From Dictyophora rubrovolvata (lineage: Eukaryota; Basidiomycota; Agaricomycetes; Phallales; Phallaceae), in contig CP114122.1 of the NCBI GenBank assembly GCA_029959195.1, positions 1,612,001 to 1,676,000 of the forward strand: a stretch of 64,000 nucleotides of DNA, given 5' to 3'. Below are positions 1-9,941 of this stretch, piece by piece; the stretch's first letter is position 1, and every line of letters starts with the position of its first letter. Under the pieces are notes generated by a model, which saw nothing but the letters and a program-made list of their open reading frames with translations, was not told the DNA's origin and did no database searches. Position numbers and translations under genes: made by a program.

Positions 1-600
1 CTCTCTAAGTCCCTGCCACTCCGAAATTGAGGGATATATAAAGCTGGGTGAGTGGGCACAGCTTATAAGCTGAAGCCGAGTCCCTCGTCCTGTACTTCCG
101 TACTCTGTCTTCCATCCGCCCCTGGCAGTCTGGACTTTCTCGGAGACATCCGGGATAGTCCCGGACCACCGTACATAACACAAAATACATTTTGCTTAGG
201 ATCCCCTCCCTCTAGTCTGAGTGAGTAGCCCTGACAGTATGCTAGCAACACTTTCCGTTTTCCTGTTTTCCTGTATTCATGCTCTTTCTGTGTTCATTCC
301 ACCTTTTCTCACTTTCTCATATTCCTGACTATTTCTTGTTTTTAACTTGTTCTCTCGAATTTGGTCTTTGACCGAATTCTCGTTTTCGTTCATTATCACC
401 GTGGATCCCATGGGGATCAACCGAGCGCCTGTACTCATAGATATATAGTCGTTTTCCCTAGAGGAGGATCCCTAAGCTTTTTCTCTTAGGTTTTCCCTCT
501 TCTAGGTGAGTAGCTAGTCGCTTTCCATGAATAGATCTTAGGTTTTCCCTCCTCTAGGTGTGTGCCCTGAGTTGCCCTAACAGCTTTCATAAAGGGGTCA
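1..600. repeat. Left terminal-repeat-like block of a YR (DIRS-like) element family
   Basis: Bases 1-60 match the reverse complement of about 9165-9223, with about 53 of 59 positions identical. Bases 61-185 match the reverse complement of about 8640-8755. Bases 188-232 match the reverse complement of about 8757-8797 almost perfectly. Bases 445-590 contain further copies of a short CTTAGG/CCCTCCCTCTAG-type sub-repeat that also clusters on the right. No gene is visible here. I read it as a terminal repeat of the element family to the right. The true outer end may lie before base 1. Confidence 0.7.
457..506. repeat. Imperfect hairpin built from the CCTAGAGG...CCTCTAGG sub-repeat
   Basis: Two inverted copies of a motif reading roughly CCTAGAGGAGGATCCCTAAG face each other across a short T-rich spacer. 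An equivalent, better-matched hairpin lies at 8823-8873, so the fold is kept in both copies of the terminal block. Confidence 0.5.
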
Positions 601-1353
601 TACATACATACTGTAAAGTTGCTAGAAATAATTAGTTAAATAATAGTCAACTTTGTTGAATTTGAGAGCTTTGAAATTGGTAGATTTTAAGCTTAGAGTG
701 ATATGAGAGTTTTAATCTTCATTAATTCGAAGTCTAAGGAAGAGAGTAGCAACAGAAGGGGTTTTTATATGTTTTAATGAGTTTACAAAAAAGGAAAAAG
801 GAAGAGTCATAATAGAGAAATATGATTCAGGGAGATATCTATGTTTAGTCTATGACTCATTAATGAGTAAGTCACAGCATGGTCTGGTAAGCCGACCCTT
901 ATACATACATTGATTATGAATTTCCTCTAGAGACAGAGCACTGAGTATTTTTTTCATGTTGGACCATAGAAGTTTCTTGGCTGTTTTGACAGAAGACATA
1001 GCCTTATACCCAACTTCTCATTAGATGTATGTGCAACACTTTACACCAAATAATTTCAACCTACAGCTGTTTCATTAGTGTTTAAACAGTATCGTTTACT
1101 ACAGTCTAATCAGCAGTCAGAGCGCCCGTCACATGACACCCCCACTCGTGCTGAGGCTGCGGCCATTCGCAGAGATTTAGGGGCCATGTCTTAGACATTG
1201 TCAGCAATGTCTCAGCTCGATGAGGTTGATATAACCTCGAATAGTGAGGACTCAGCTCCTGATCCATTTCTCTTCCTGGCTATCACAAGGTAGTAACACC
1301 GTTGTTTTTTTCGTCACACACACTCTTTGACATCACGAATACTGCGTCTCTGT

Positions 1354-2552
1354 TTCATGACTAATTTAGGAGAGAGTACACTAGGAGGAGACGGTCAGTC
1401 TCTGCCGGAAGGGGGAACTGGTGTTGGGATCCTTGAGAGCAACATAGCCGAAGCATGCTTGCAATATTGTGCGAGGCACAGAAACGGAGAAATCAGTCGC
1501 GTCGATGCCACCATGCAGGTCGTGACAGCATTGCAGAAAACGACCGCGACTAACCCTGCGATTCGTAACGATGCTCTCTTGAACTACCTGAGGGTTCTTG
1601 ACAAGAATGAGGAAGACTTGCGGCGCGATTTGGAGGCCGGGATTGCAGATGTCAGGATACCTGCACAGGGAGATGGGGTCAGGTCCGCTCCGGGACCACC
1701 AGTGGGTGGACTTGTCCCAGATGATGAGCTGGATGAGTTAGATGGAACATCCGACCAGGCCACGGTTTTGAAGAAGCGCAGGAGGAAGGACGAGAGCAGT
1801 GATAGCGACGAGGATGGGGACAAGTTTGATGAGAAGGGCATGCCCTGGTTTGATGGGAACAAGCAGAGGGAGGGCTGTCTCCCACCCAAGGTTGTTGAAA
1901 TGAGGAAGAGAGCACTTCAAGGCCCGAATTCCCCGAATCAGAGTGGGATAACTTACTTTGAAACCGGGCTGTCAACCTCGATAAAGTCCTGTCCCATTTC
2001 ATCATCGCGGAGAACAGTGACATTACTGAGATTCAAATTGGCACAACAAAGTTCCGTGCTGGAGAAATACCAATTGTCAAAGCCGTTCAGGATCATGGAA
2101 CTTGGAGTGAGATGTGGACCAGAACCAGGAACGCCACTGTCTTCTTGTACCCCAATCAGGCAGGTGAAATGCAGGAGTATGGGGAGATCATCAGTAGGTT
2201 CTTCATGTCTGGTGACCCAGCGAGGGTCATTGTTTTCGACGTGGCAGTCTGTGCCAGAGTTGCGTCCAGGAGTGACCTCCAACTCACAGATACAGTCCAC
2301 TACCAGGACCTCATACTCACTCACCTGCAGCTCGGCTTTGGGGTGGATGAGTTCTGCGAGCAAGTTCGAAGGATCCGTGGACTGGGTGTCCCCAATGACA
2401 ACAGGCAGAAGACCACCGAGATATGTAACAAGTACAACCTCGGAACATGTCCCTTCACCAATACGAACTGTCGCTACCAACATACATGTTGGGTTTGTAG
2501 GAGAGCAGGGCACAGAGAAAGCGACACTGAATGTGGGAAAAAGAGTAGCTGA
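1354..2552 (+). mobile_element. Gag-like region of the DIRS-like element (fossil)
   Basis: The region begins with an acidic, low-complexity protein rich in Gly, Asp, Glu and Ser. It ends with a Cys/His cluster (C-x5-C-x5-C-x3-H followed by CWVCRRAGH) that resembles a CCCH finger plus a zinc knuckle. This is the usual arrangement for nucleic-acid binding by Gag-like proteins of YR elements. It is broken. Confidence 0.6.
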
Positions 2553-2889
2553 CTTGGGAAGAGACGAGTTGAGGCCCCGATTCTTGTGGGGATTAATATG
2601 GGATAATGCTGAATATACTTTGACATCAGTTATTACAACTTCTGAATATTTACTTCCAGTCCCGGCTCCGCCAGAAAATGAATTAACAAATACCATTGCA
2701 CTTTCTACAATTCAAACATACCCTGAGCTGTTTAAGATCGTGACACCCATCCGGGTGGAGCCTTTCAAACAGCTGCTGGCATACCACCCCAACCAACCAT
2801 TGGTAGCATCAGTCTGTTGAGCACTCCGGGAGGGTTTCTGGCCCTGGGCAGTCACAGGGCAACCAGGATATCTGACCACGTTTGACAGT

Positions 2890-4290
2890 TCTCAGCGAGA
2901 GATCTTGGAGGAGAGCCAGCAGATCTTCCTGTGGGAGCAGAGAGATGAAGAGATTCACCTGGGTCAGTATTCAGAGAGTTTTGGGACTGACCTATTGCCT
3001 GGGATGTACAGTATGCCTGTTGGGACTGCTCCCAAACCTCACATGGTTGCGGGTTTACGTCTGGTGAACAACCTCAGTGCGGGCCCATTCTCGCTAAACT
3101 CTATGATCCCATCAAGTGAAGCTTCGGTGAAACTGGATGGTATCCAACCTTTAGCAGCCGCCATCCGTCAGGCCTACCAAGAAAATCTGTCCCGGGGAAT
3201 CGTTGTGTTTAAATCAGATGTAACAAGGGCATACCGGCTCCTTCCCATGCACCCACTCTGGCAGATCAAGCAGATAGTAACGATTGACGGACAGCGCTAT
3301 GTTGATCGCTGCAACTGTTTCAGGAGGAGAGCAAGTGGACGGGTTTGGGTGACCTTCCTCAGTCTGGTTCTTTAGATCACACAGGAAGTCCTCAATATCA
3401 GGGACTTGTTTGCATATGTTGACGATGTTTTTTCTTGACAGTATTCGGACGATCTCCTGTGATATGCACCCTACCAATCCTACTACCCGTCCAAACAGAC
3501 TCGTTTGCTACACTTGTGGGATCTCCTCAGAATTCCCCACAAGCAGTCAAAACAGCTTTTTGGTGCAGATTTGACCATTATAGGTTTTCATGTTAATATT
3601 ATTGACATGCAAATCACTATGCCTGCGGATGCTGTCCGGGACCTGCTCGACCACATTGCCTCATTTGTCCGGGTAAAGCGCTGCCATAAACTACGCAACC
3701 TTCAGCGGTTGACGGGGTGGATGAACTGGGCACTAAATGTACACCCTTACTTACACCCTGCACTTGCTTCTCTCTATGAGAAGATGAGCGGTAAAGAAAA
3801 TCCTCACTTGAGTGTGTGGATTAGCAAGAGAATCCGGCGCGACCTCAGATGGTTCTCGACTCATTTTGAAGAAGGCAGAGGCATTAATTTCCTCACCACA
3901 ATCACATGGGATGTGGACAGTGTGGATGTGGTTCTGACCACCGATGCCTGCCTCACTGGGCTCGGGTTTTTCTGCCCTCAGGTGCGACGGGGCTTCTACT
4001 GTGTTGCGCCTCCCCTACCAAAGATTTTCCACCTCGAGATTCTGGCTGTCGCTTGTGCTTTCCAGTGGTCGTGACACTCTTCCCCACAGTGAGACGAATT
4101 CTCATTTTCTCCGATAACACTAATACTGTTGATGCTTTTTACTCACTCAAAGCCTTTGGTTTCCCCAATGACGTCCTATGTTTCTGTTGTGACAAGATAA
4201 TACGAGGTAACTTGGACTTACGGATTCGATATATCCGGACCAGGGACAATTGGGTCTCCGACGATCTCTCACGTGGCCTGTTTTCACGTC
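2890..4290 (+). mobile_element. Reverse transcriptase and RNase H region of the DIRS-like element (fossil)
   Basis: Translated segments resemble DIRS-type reverse transcriptase: an early 'RLVNNLSAG' block and 'FKSDVTRAYRLLPMHP' with the palm Asp. After a thumb-like region (about 3500-3880) comes an RNase H segment with 'LTTDACLTGLG' and later 'IFSDNTNTVDA' and 'WVSDDLSRG', which are typical RNase H acidic motifs. It is broken. Confidence 0.7.
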
Positions 4291-4389
4291 TTAGCTCTGC
4301 GCACATCCAAGCTACCCAATGGCAGATTCCAGAGGAGCTCCAGCTCCTTACCCAACTCAAACGAGTGGAAGCCGACAATGTCCCCGCCA

Positions 4390-5350
4390 GCCATGGTCAC
4401 TAGAAAAACTCCGTCAGCTTTGTGCTCTTGTACTGGGGCACAGCTTGGCATCCTTGACCAAGTTAACATATTCCTCGGCCTTAAATTCTTACCTTGATTT
4501 CTGTCGCCTGCATTCTTTCCCCGTTGATCCCACTGAAGACACTGTTAGTTTCTTTACAGTGTACATGTCCTATCACATCGGCCCTCGATCCGTTGCTTCA
4601 TACCTATCAGGAGTGCAGTCACAACTTGAACCTTTTTTCCCGAACATACAATTGATTTGTTGCTCCGCAATCGTTGTCAAGACTCTGCAGGGGTGCAAGC
4701 GGTTGCGTTGTTCTGAAGTACGGCGTCAACAACCTCTCTCGCCTGAAGACATCCAAAGAGCTGTCCAGGCATATGGGTCATCATTTTCGCATGATGACCA
4801 GCTCTTCATCACTCAACTCGTTACCGGTTTTTGCGCTCTTCATAGGCTCGGGGAGTTGGTCTGGCCTGACAATCGCTCCCTGCAATCTTTTGGTTCTTTG
4901 CCACCATGACACAAGGTTACTCAAGCGGATGGTTCTTTCTCTTATTTTCTACCAGGACATAAGGGTGACCGTTCATTTGAAGGGAACCGGATCATTGTAC
5001 AGAAGCTGGCAGGCATTGTGGATCCTGTTTCGATATTCCTTTCCTACCTACATTCCCATGACTCACTTTTCCCTGGTAACCCTTTCCTCTGGGTCAGGGC
5101 GGATGGTTCAATCCCTGTGCAGTCATGGTTCCTCACGCGTCTTGGAGTTCTTTTCCCAGACTCCATCGGTGGACATTCTATTTGGGCTGGCAGGGCCGTA
5201 GCATTAGCACTTTCGGGTGTTCCTCCCAACCGTATCCAGGATGTGGGACGCTGGACAACAGATACTTTTAAGATCTACATTCAGAAGAACCCTATCTTGC
5301 TTCACTCGTTGGTCACAGGCCGACCCGCATTTGCTGCTCTGTCAAATTGA
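4390..5350 (+). mobile_element. Tyrosine recombinase region of the DIRS-like element (fossil)
   Basis: An N-terminal SAM-like segment ('TYSSALNSYLDFCRLH', 'VDPTEDTVSFFTVYMS') is followed by a catalytic-domain-like segment. The latter has a 'FCALHRLGELV' block near the first catalytic Arg position and a late block 'VPPNRIQDVGRWTTDTFKIYIQ', the usual His/Gly-Trp...Tyr end of tyrosine recombinases. This supports the DIRS-like assignment over LTR/Gypsy. It is broken. Confidence 0.7.
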
Positions 5351-5560
5351 TTCACAGCATCTCTGGCATTCATCGCCCCTTTTTTTCTTCTCCTTCTTTT
5401 TTTTCTTTTCTTTTCCTTTCTTCATATTACCCTTTAGTGTCTGTGTATCAATTCCACTGGAGGTTTTGGGCCACTCCGGCACCCAGCCTCTTTTTCACAG
5501 TATCCCAGGCTCAGACTGATAAGCTGATTAGACGAGCCTTAACTTGAAGTTCGTCGAACT

Positions 5561-6838
5561 GACACGAGTTAAGTGTGTGTCACGCGTTGCGTGTCACAGG
5601 CCTACCGGGTTCGCGTGCGACATGCGCGCTGGTGGTGGTGAATAGAACGCGATTGATGGTGCCAATTGGAATATCATAAAGTTCTGGTAGCGCATCTGGA
5701 TTAACCTGTCTTATGTAGGGGTTTTCCCCTTCCTATTTCGGAAGATGCGCATGTGAGTCTGGTAGAATGTATGTAGCTTCGAGAGAGAAATGATCCGGTG
5801 TAACAATCCGAAGATAATAGCTAAATGTCATAGCTATATATATACAATCGGAAAAACTACGAAGATATTTTGTTTGAGGCCGTCTAGTCTCCGTGGAGCG
5901 GGTCCAGGTGCTGATTTCGTAAGGAGGAGGGTGGGGGAATAATATGATATTTAGTGAGTGTGTGTGCGTCGATATAAAACCAACAACAACAAAAAAAATG
6001 ATGATCCTAAGATCGTGTGTGTGTGAGGGGGACGATAAATGTGAGTTGCGATAAAATGGTGAGTCAATACGCTGTCGATAATACAGCGATGATAATCTGT
6101 TTTTAAAGTTAGTAAGGCTTCAACGACAATACGAATTGTTGAGTTTATACTCCAAGGCCTCACTCAGAGTAATCCAAAGAAATAGATGTGAGTGTAGAAA
6201 TAGACTAGAGACGAAACTTGACTTGAACTTGACTTAAACTGAACTAAACTTGAGACAACCGTTCCGGTAGATTGCTGCTGTTACATGTATTTACATGCAG
6301 TATTTATGCTGTTTGGAAACATAAAGGAAAGCAGAATGATCACTCATCATTCATCATGATAACAAAAGGAAACAAAAAGAGAACAAAGAAACAAAAGAAA
6401 AAGGAGAAAACGATGGAGGATACAATTAAAAAAAAAAGGGGAATCACATATGTGGTTAGGGGGAATAGGAGAAATATGTTGAAACAAAAAGAGAAACAAA
6501 AGAGAAACAAAAAGAGATCAAAAGAAGACGATGAAACCGGATTCCCAGCATAGCTTTACCAAAATCACCATCTGGCACTTCTCGCGCTACCTCTTACCCA
6601 AAACTATAATCTTACCATCCCAAACTTCTTACTGATCTGGTTCTTGTTGATGAGATCTTCTTCTTCGTGGCTGTGGCGCAATAATAATGGCTATGGCAAT
6701 GCTTAACAATACCAGATCTTGAACGAGATTGGATTGGAGATCAGAATAGGAAGGGAGGGTTTGATTTCCAACAGAGTAGTCGGGAGGGGATGGGATGGCA
6801 GATAGGGGTGCGTCTATGAATAAGAATTGAGTATAACT
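5561..6838. other. Intergenic, low complexity, no gene seen
   Basis: No convincing coding exon. The stretch contains short GT-rich runs near 5960 and 6020. A strongly purine-biased, A-rich tract of repeated AAACAAAAG/GAACAAAG-like words lies at about 6355-6535; an open frame there is just low-complexity Lys/Arg. A GC-rich short stretch at about 5570-5640 may mark the end of the YR element. Confidence 0.6.
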
Positions 6839-7207
6839 TCAAAATTGATGACGAAAGACCAGTCTCCAGATTGATTCTTCTTGACGATTTGTCGAAAGGA
6901 ACTCAACAAACTCATATGATTCGTCCATGACATTGACATTGGTTCGTTCGTACAGGGTTAAAGCTCGTGGATATCCTATCTCCAGATCGTCATAAGGAAT
7001 AGTAATCTCCATTAGTGGCTGTGGAGTAATCGGAAGCATTGTGGAGGGGTCGACATCAATTTCAGAAACAAGAGTATTGTAAACGCGAAGTCGTGAGAGG
7101 AAATTAGGGTTGGGTCCGAATCTGAGAGAAGAACGATATTCAAAAGGGAAGAAAGGGAGTTGAAAAAGGGGAATAGGGGAAGTAGGAGTATCGTTATTGT
7201 CCAACAT
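6839..7207 (-). CDS. Hypothetical protein, 122 aa
   Basis: A single complete frame runs from ATG (7205-7207) to TGA, with no intron needed. The protein is Pro/Phe-rich at its N-terminus and acidic in the middle ('EIDVDPSTMLP', 'YDDLEIGYP'). It has no signal peptide, membrane segment or motif I recognise. It ends only 91 bp upstream of the start side of... its same-strand neighbour at 7299-7946 lies just before it in transcription order, so the two may be tandem lineage-specific genes. Both lie between the two inverted terminal-repeat blocks, so capture by, or a history shared with, the element family is possible. Length and codon use look plausible for a small real gene, but homology evidence is lacking. 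Confidence 0.5.
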   Translation of the reverse strand: MLDNNDTPTSPIPLFQLPFFPFEYRSSLRFGPNPNFLSRLRVYNTLVSEIDVDPSTMLPITPQPLMEITIPYDDLEIGYPRALTLYERTNVNVMDESYEFVEFLSTNRQEESIWRLVFRHQF

Positions 7208-7298
7208 GATGATATGAGTTAACCAAAATTTTTAAGCGCTAATGAAATGTCCAAAAAGAAAGAAGGAGATGAAATACAAATCTAATCGCTTATCCTAA

Positions 7299-7946
7299 TC
7301 AAGCCTTTTGTCCTAATTTTCGTCCAAGAAGGTTTGAGCAAACGCGTCGGATCTTTCGGAAGGATTGTTTGGATGGAGAAGAGGGGAGAGATATTGGTTC
7401 TGGCGAATGGGGTGAAAAACGAGACATTTGAGGATCTACAGGAACAAGATTGGCTGGTCTATATAGGCTATGTTTTTGCGTTTTTATGTTTTTCATGACA
7501 ACCCAACGACTTGGCACATCTAGAACCAGGAATGTAAATTCGAACCCTTCTTGTGTCACTAACCAAATCCGATATGAGTCTTTAACGGCTGATTTGGGTG
7601 TAGAATAAACGTTGATAATTGTAAACCAGTCTAATCGTTCCTCGATATAAACCTTTTCTCCAAACATGAGACCGGGGTGAACCAAATCCGAACTTCTGCA
7701 TTGACGAATAATAAGAGGTGGAGGGAACTTCGGGAGGTACGTTTCTTTGTCGATGTCGAGACTCGCATATTGGGAACTATAGATATAAAGAGTCATATGC
7801 AGATCCAAATTGTATGTCCTTGGACTGGAAGGCGAAAAACAAAAAGGTGATATAGATTCATCGTCGGAGGGGGGTAATGACTCGGTGGGAGATGCTGGAA
7901 TGGGCAAAGAGATTGATGATGTATAGTAAAATGAAAATGCGGCCAT
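7299..7946 (-). CDS. Hypothetical protein, 215 aa
   Basis: An uninterrupted frame runs from ATG at 7944-7946 to a stop at 7299. The N-terminal 45 residues are Ser/Pro-rich and probably disordered. The middle (about residues 50-155) alternates hydrophobic and charged residues like a small beta-rich domain ('TLYIYSSQYASLDID', 'YRIWLVTQEGFEFTFLVLD', 'SRWVVMKNIKTQ'). The tail is Ser/Pro then Arg/Lys-rich. I do not recognise the family. The coherent hydrophobic pattern makes a real protein likely. A promoter-like pair of CCAAT boxes lies about 260-290 bp upstream. It lies, with the neighbouring 122-aa gene, between inverted repeat blocks of a transposable element family. Confidence 0.6.
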   Translation of the reverse strand: MAAFSFYYTSSISLPIPASPTESLPPSDDESISPFCFSPSSPRTYNLDLHMTLYIYSSQYASLDIDKETYLPKFPPPLIIRQCRSSDLVHPGLMFGEKVYIEERLDWFTIINVYSTPKSAVKDSYRIWLVTQEGFEFTFLVLDVPSRWVVMKNIKTQKHSLYRPANLVPVDPQMSRFSPHSPEPISLPSSPSKQSFRKIRRVCSNLLGRKLGQKA

Positions 7947-8178
7947 TTTTCATAAGGGTTTTGATTTCGAGAGGCTGTGATGTATCGGTTAAGTTTTTGG
8001 TAGTTTGAAACTCCGCTTTGAACCAAAATTTGGAATGTTTCCTTATTAGGAAGATTTTGGTGCGTGACACCGGTTATTGACCTGTAATTACATACATGAA
8101 AAGACATCCCGGGGTGTTTGTGGGTGTTTTTTTGTATATTACGTAAAATTAATGTAAGCAAAAAAGATGCTTTGTAGT

Positions 8179-8260
8179 GCACGAGGCGTAGCCGAGCTAG
8201 CCAATCGCGAGTTGCTGGGACAGGCTGTTGACCAATCGTGAGGCGCAGCCGAGCCGCAGG
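8179..8260. promoter_or_regulatory. Duplicated CCAAT-box block
   Basis: The words GAGGCGTAGCCGAG / GAGGCGCAGCCGAG and CCAATCGCGAG / CCAATCGTGAG each occur twice within 80 bp, with CCAAT at 8201-8205 and 8232-8236. CCAAT is the binding core of the fungal HAP/NF-Y complex. The block lies upstream of the minus-strand gene starting at 7946 and could be part of its promoter. Assignment is inference. Confidence 0.35.
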
Positions 8261-8639
8261 TGAACGTGAGTGAATAAGCGCAAGTCAACACTCCCACTCA
8301 AATGCATTTACCAAATTCGAGGCCCTTCCAGTTCTACTGTGAATTAACATGAGCAACCACCTGAGACAATAAGATAAAGTTAAGTCACTGAAATACTAAG
8401 ATATAAGATAAATATTGAGATAAATATAAGAAAAATAGGAGAGAACTAAATATTCAAGAATAACTTGAGACTGTGGTTTGGGATATTATTATAGGGCTCT
8501 AAAAATTATAATTTAATATTAGATATTACAGATGTCATGGATTTATTTGTGGAACAAAGCTGAAGGGACATGTATGTATTTTTGTGAGAATTAGTAAAGT
8601 GGGTGTAGGGTATATACACATAGCTTTGCTAAGTACTGT

Positions 8640-9225
8640 TAGGTACAGTGACCTGAGACTATTCTGGATAATTCCGAATAAGTCCGGACCACTGGGGACA
8701 GACGGAACAGAAGTACAGAAGTATGGGATGAGGGACTCAGCTTCAGCTTATTGTCAGGGCTACTCTCTCAGACTAGAGGGAGGGGATCCTAAGCAAGATA
8801 TTCTAGGAATAATACTAACTCACCTAGAGGGAGGGGATCCTAAGAGAACAAACTTAGGGATCCCTCCTCTAGGGCTACTAACTATATACTATGAAAAATG
8901 GCAAAGGCCACACGCGGCCTTCGGTTCATGGACTGGGTGCGGATATGCACCGGTCCCGGACTTTTAGCCAGGGCCTAGGCCATGGCTCTGATGAGAACGG
9001 GTGCTCAGCACCTGTTGAAGGAAAAATGGGAATATGGAAGGAGAGGGAAATGCAAGAGATGGGATAGAATACGAGAAATATGGAAATAAATAAAATAGAC
9101 CAGAACCAAAGATAAATGTAGAAAAATAAGGGGACAACACTAGCATACCCTGACACTTATATACTGCACCCACTTGCCCAGCTTTATATATCCCTCAATT
9201 TCGGAGTGACAGGGACTTAGAGTAC
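8640..9225. repeat. Right, inverted terminal-repeat-like block of the YR element family
   Basis: Reverse-complement copy of modules found at 1-600: 8640-8755 pairs with 61-185, about 8757-8797 with 188-232, 8800-8890 with about 445-590, and 9165-9223 with 1-60. The order of modules is not the same on the two sides. On the left the order from outside is end, S, B. On the right S lies innermost and joined directly to B. Short open frames here are incidental. Confidence 0.7.
8823..8873. repeat. Hairpin in the right terminal-repeat block
   Basis: Inverted arms of about 21 nt (CCTAGAGGGAGGGGATCCTAA against TTAGGGATCCCTCCTCTAGG) flank an 8-9 nt A-rich loop. A further direct copy of one arm lies at about 8774-8793. 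Confidence 0.6.
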
Positions 9226-9760
9226 AAGATTAAACTGATATTTAGACTGGGGATTCACAGCTGGGAGCTGAGGGTTTAAATACAAGAGGGAACAGAACTA
9301 CAGGAATGGGGATAAGAATAGATAAGGAAAGGTAGCATATGGTTGAACACAGCTTGGGATGATAATTATACAATCTTCATCCCTTATTACTAAGAGTCTG
9401 GGGCTGATATCCCCATAAGAAAGGTGACAGATATGAAGTCTGGACAGAGTACTGACAAGTACGGAATGGGATTGATACGGAGATGCAGGATGAGTGTGGA
9501 AATAACCAGAATAGGATTGGACTTCCAAATTAGGAAGGTGTGACAGCACAAGGAATGAGTACAAAGAAAGGGAATAATGTTTTCAAGAGGGTATGACACA
9601 GGAACAATATAGGTAGAGTAAACATGAACCAAAAATAAGGAAATTGCAATGCATGGCATTAGCATACCCTGTCTCCTGCTGCTGATGAGCTAGAGACTGG
9701 TGACAGGGATGTGGATCTGAAATCCCAAAGGTATGAGTATTTTTCAGCTGAATGTTTATC
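9226..9760. repeat. Flank with partial resemblance to the terminal-repeat block
   Basis: No gene is visible. Near 9655-9670 the phrase GCATTAGCATACCCTG recalls CACTAGCATACCCTG at about 9138-9152. In both places a purine-rich stretch with many AGGAATG/AGAATA words comes before it. This suggests a second, more diverged copy or extension of the right repeat block. Confidence 0.4.
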
Positions 9761-9941
9761 ACTTGCTCTCTGTTGGAATCTGAAACATATATGTTTTGAT
9801 TTTATAACCTATGCAGTTTATTGATGTTGAATACTCTGACTGAATTTTTGAGAGTTTAAAATTAGTTCAGAAAATTTTTCACACATAATTTCTTTCATAT
9901 GTAGATTTAATCTTTTTATACTCAAATACAATATGCTTGGA

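Larger units (their letters stand above)
1080..5560 (+). mobile_element. Degraded tyrosine-recombinase retroelement (DIRS-like)
   Basis: Fossil element read left to right: a gag-like region with a Cys/His-rich end, reverse transcriptase, RNase H, and a tyrosine recombinase in place of a DDE integrase. This order, with inverted-type rather than long direct terminal repeats, is diagnostic of DIRS-group elements, which are known in agaricomycete genomes. The coding region is interrupted in several places, so the copy looks inactive. A T-rich tract at about 5375-5425 and the sequence up to about 5560 probably form its 3' end, but I cannot place the exact boundary. The family's terminal repeats are probably the blocks at 1-600 and 8640-9225. 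Divergence between those blocks suggests it is not a very recent insertion. Confidence 0.8.

Noticed and set aside
1953-2696. Long open frame on the minus strand (about 247 codons) inside the YR element
   Set aside because: It lies antisense to the gag-like region and its product has no motif. It is most likely a shadow of the forward coding sequence.
6272-6553. 93-codon Lys-rich frame
   Set aside because: Direct translation of an A-rich low-complexity tract; no sign of a real protein.
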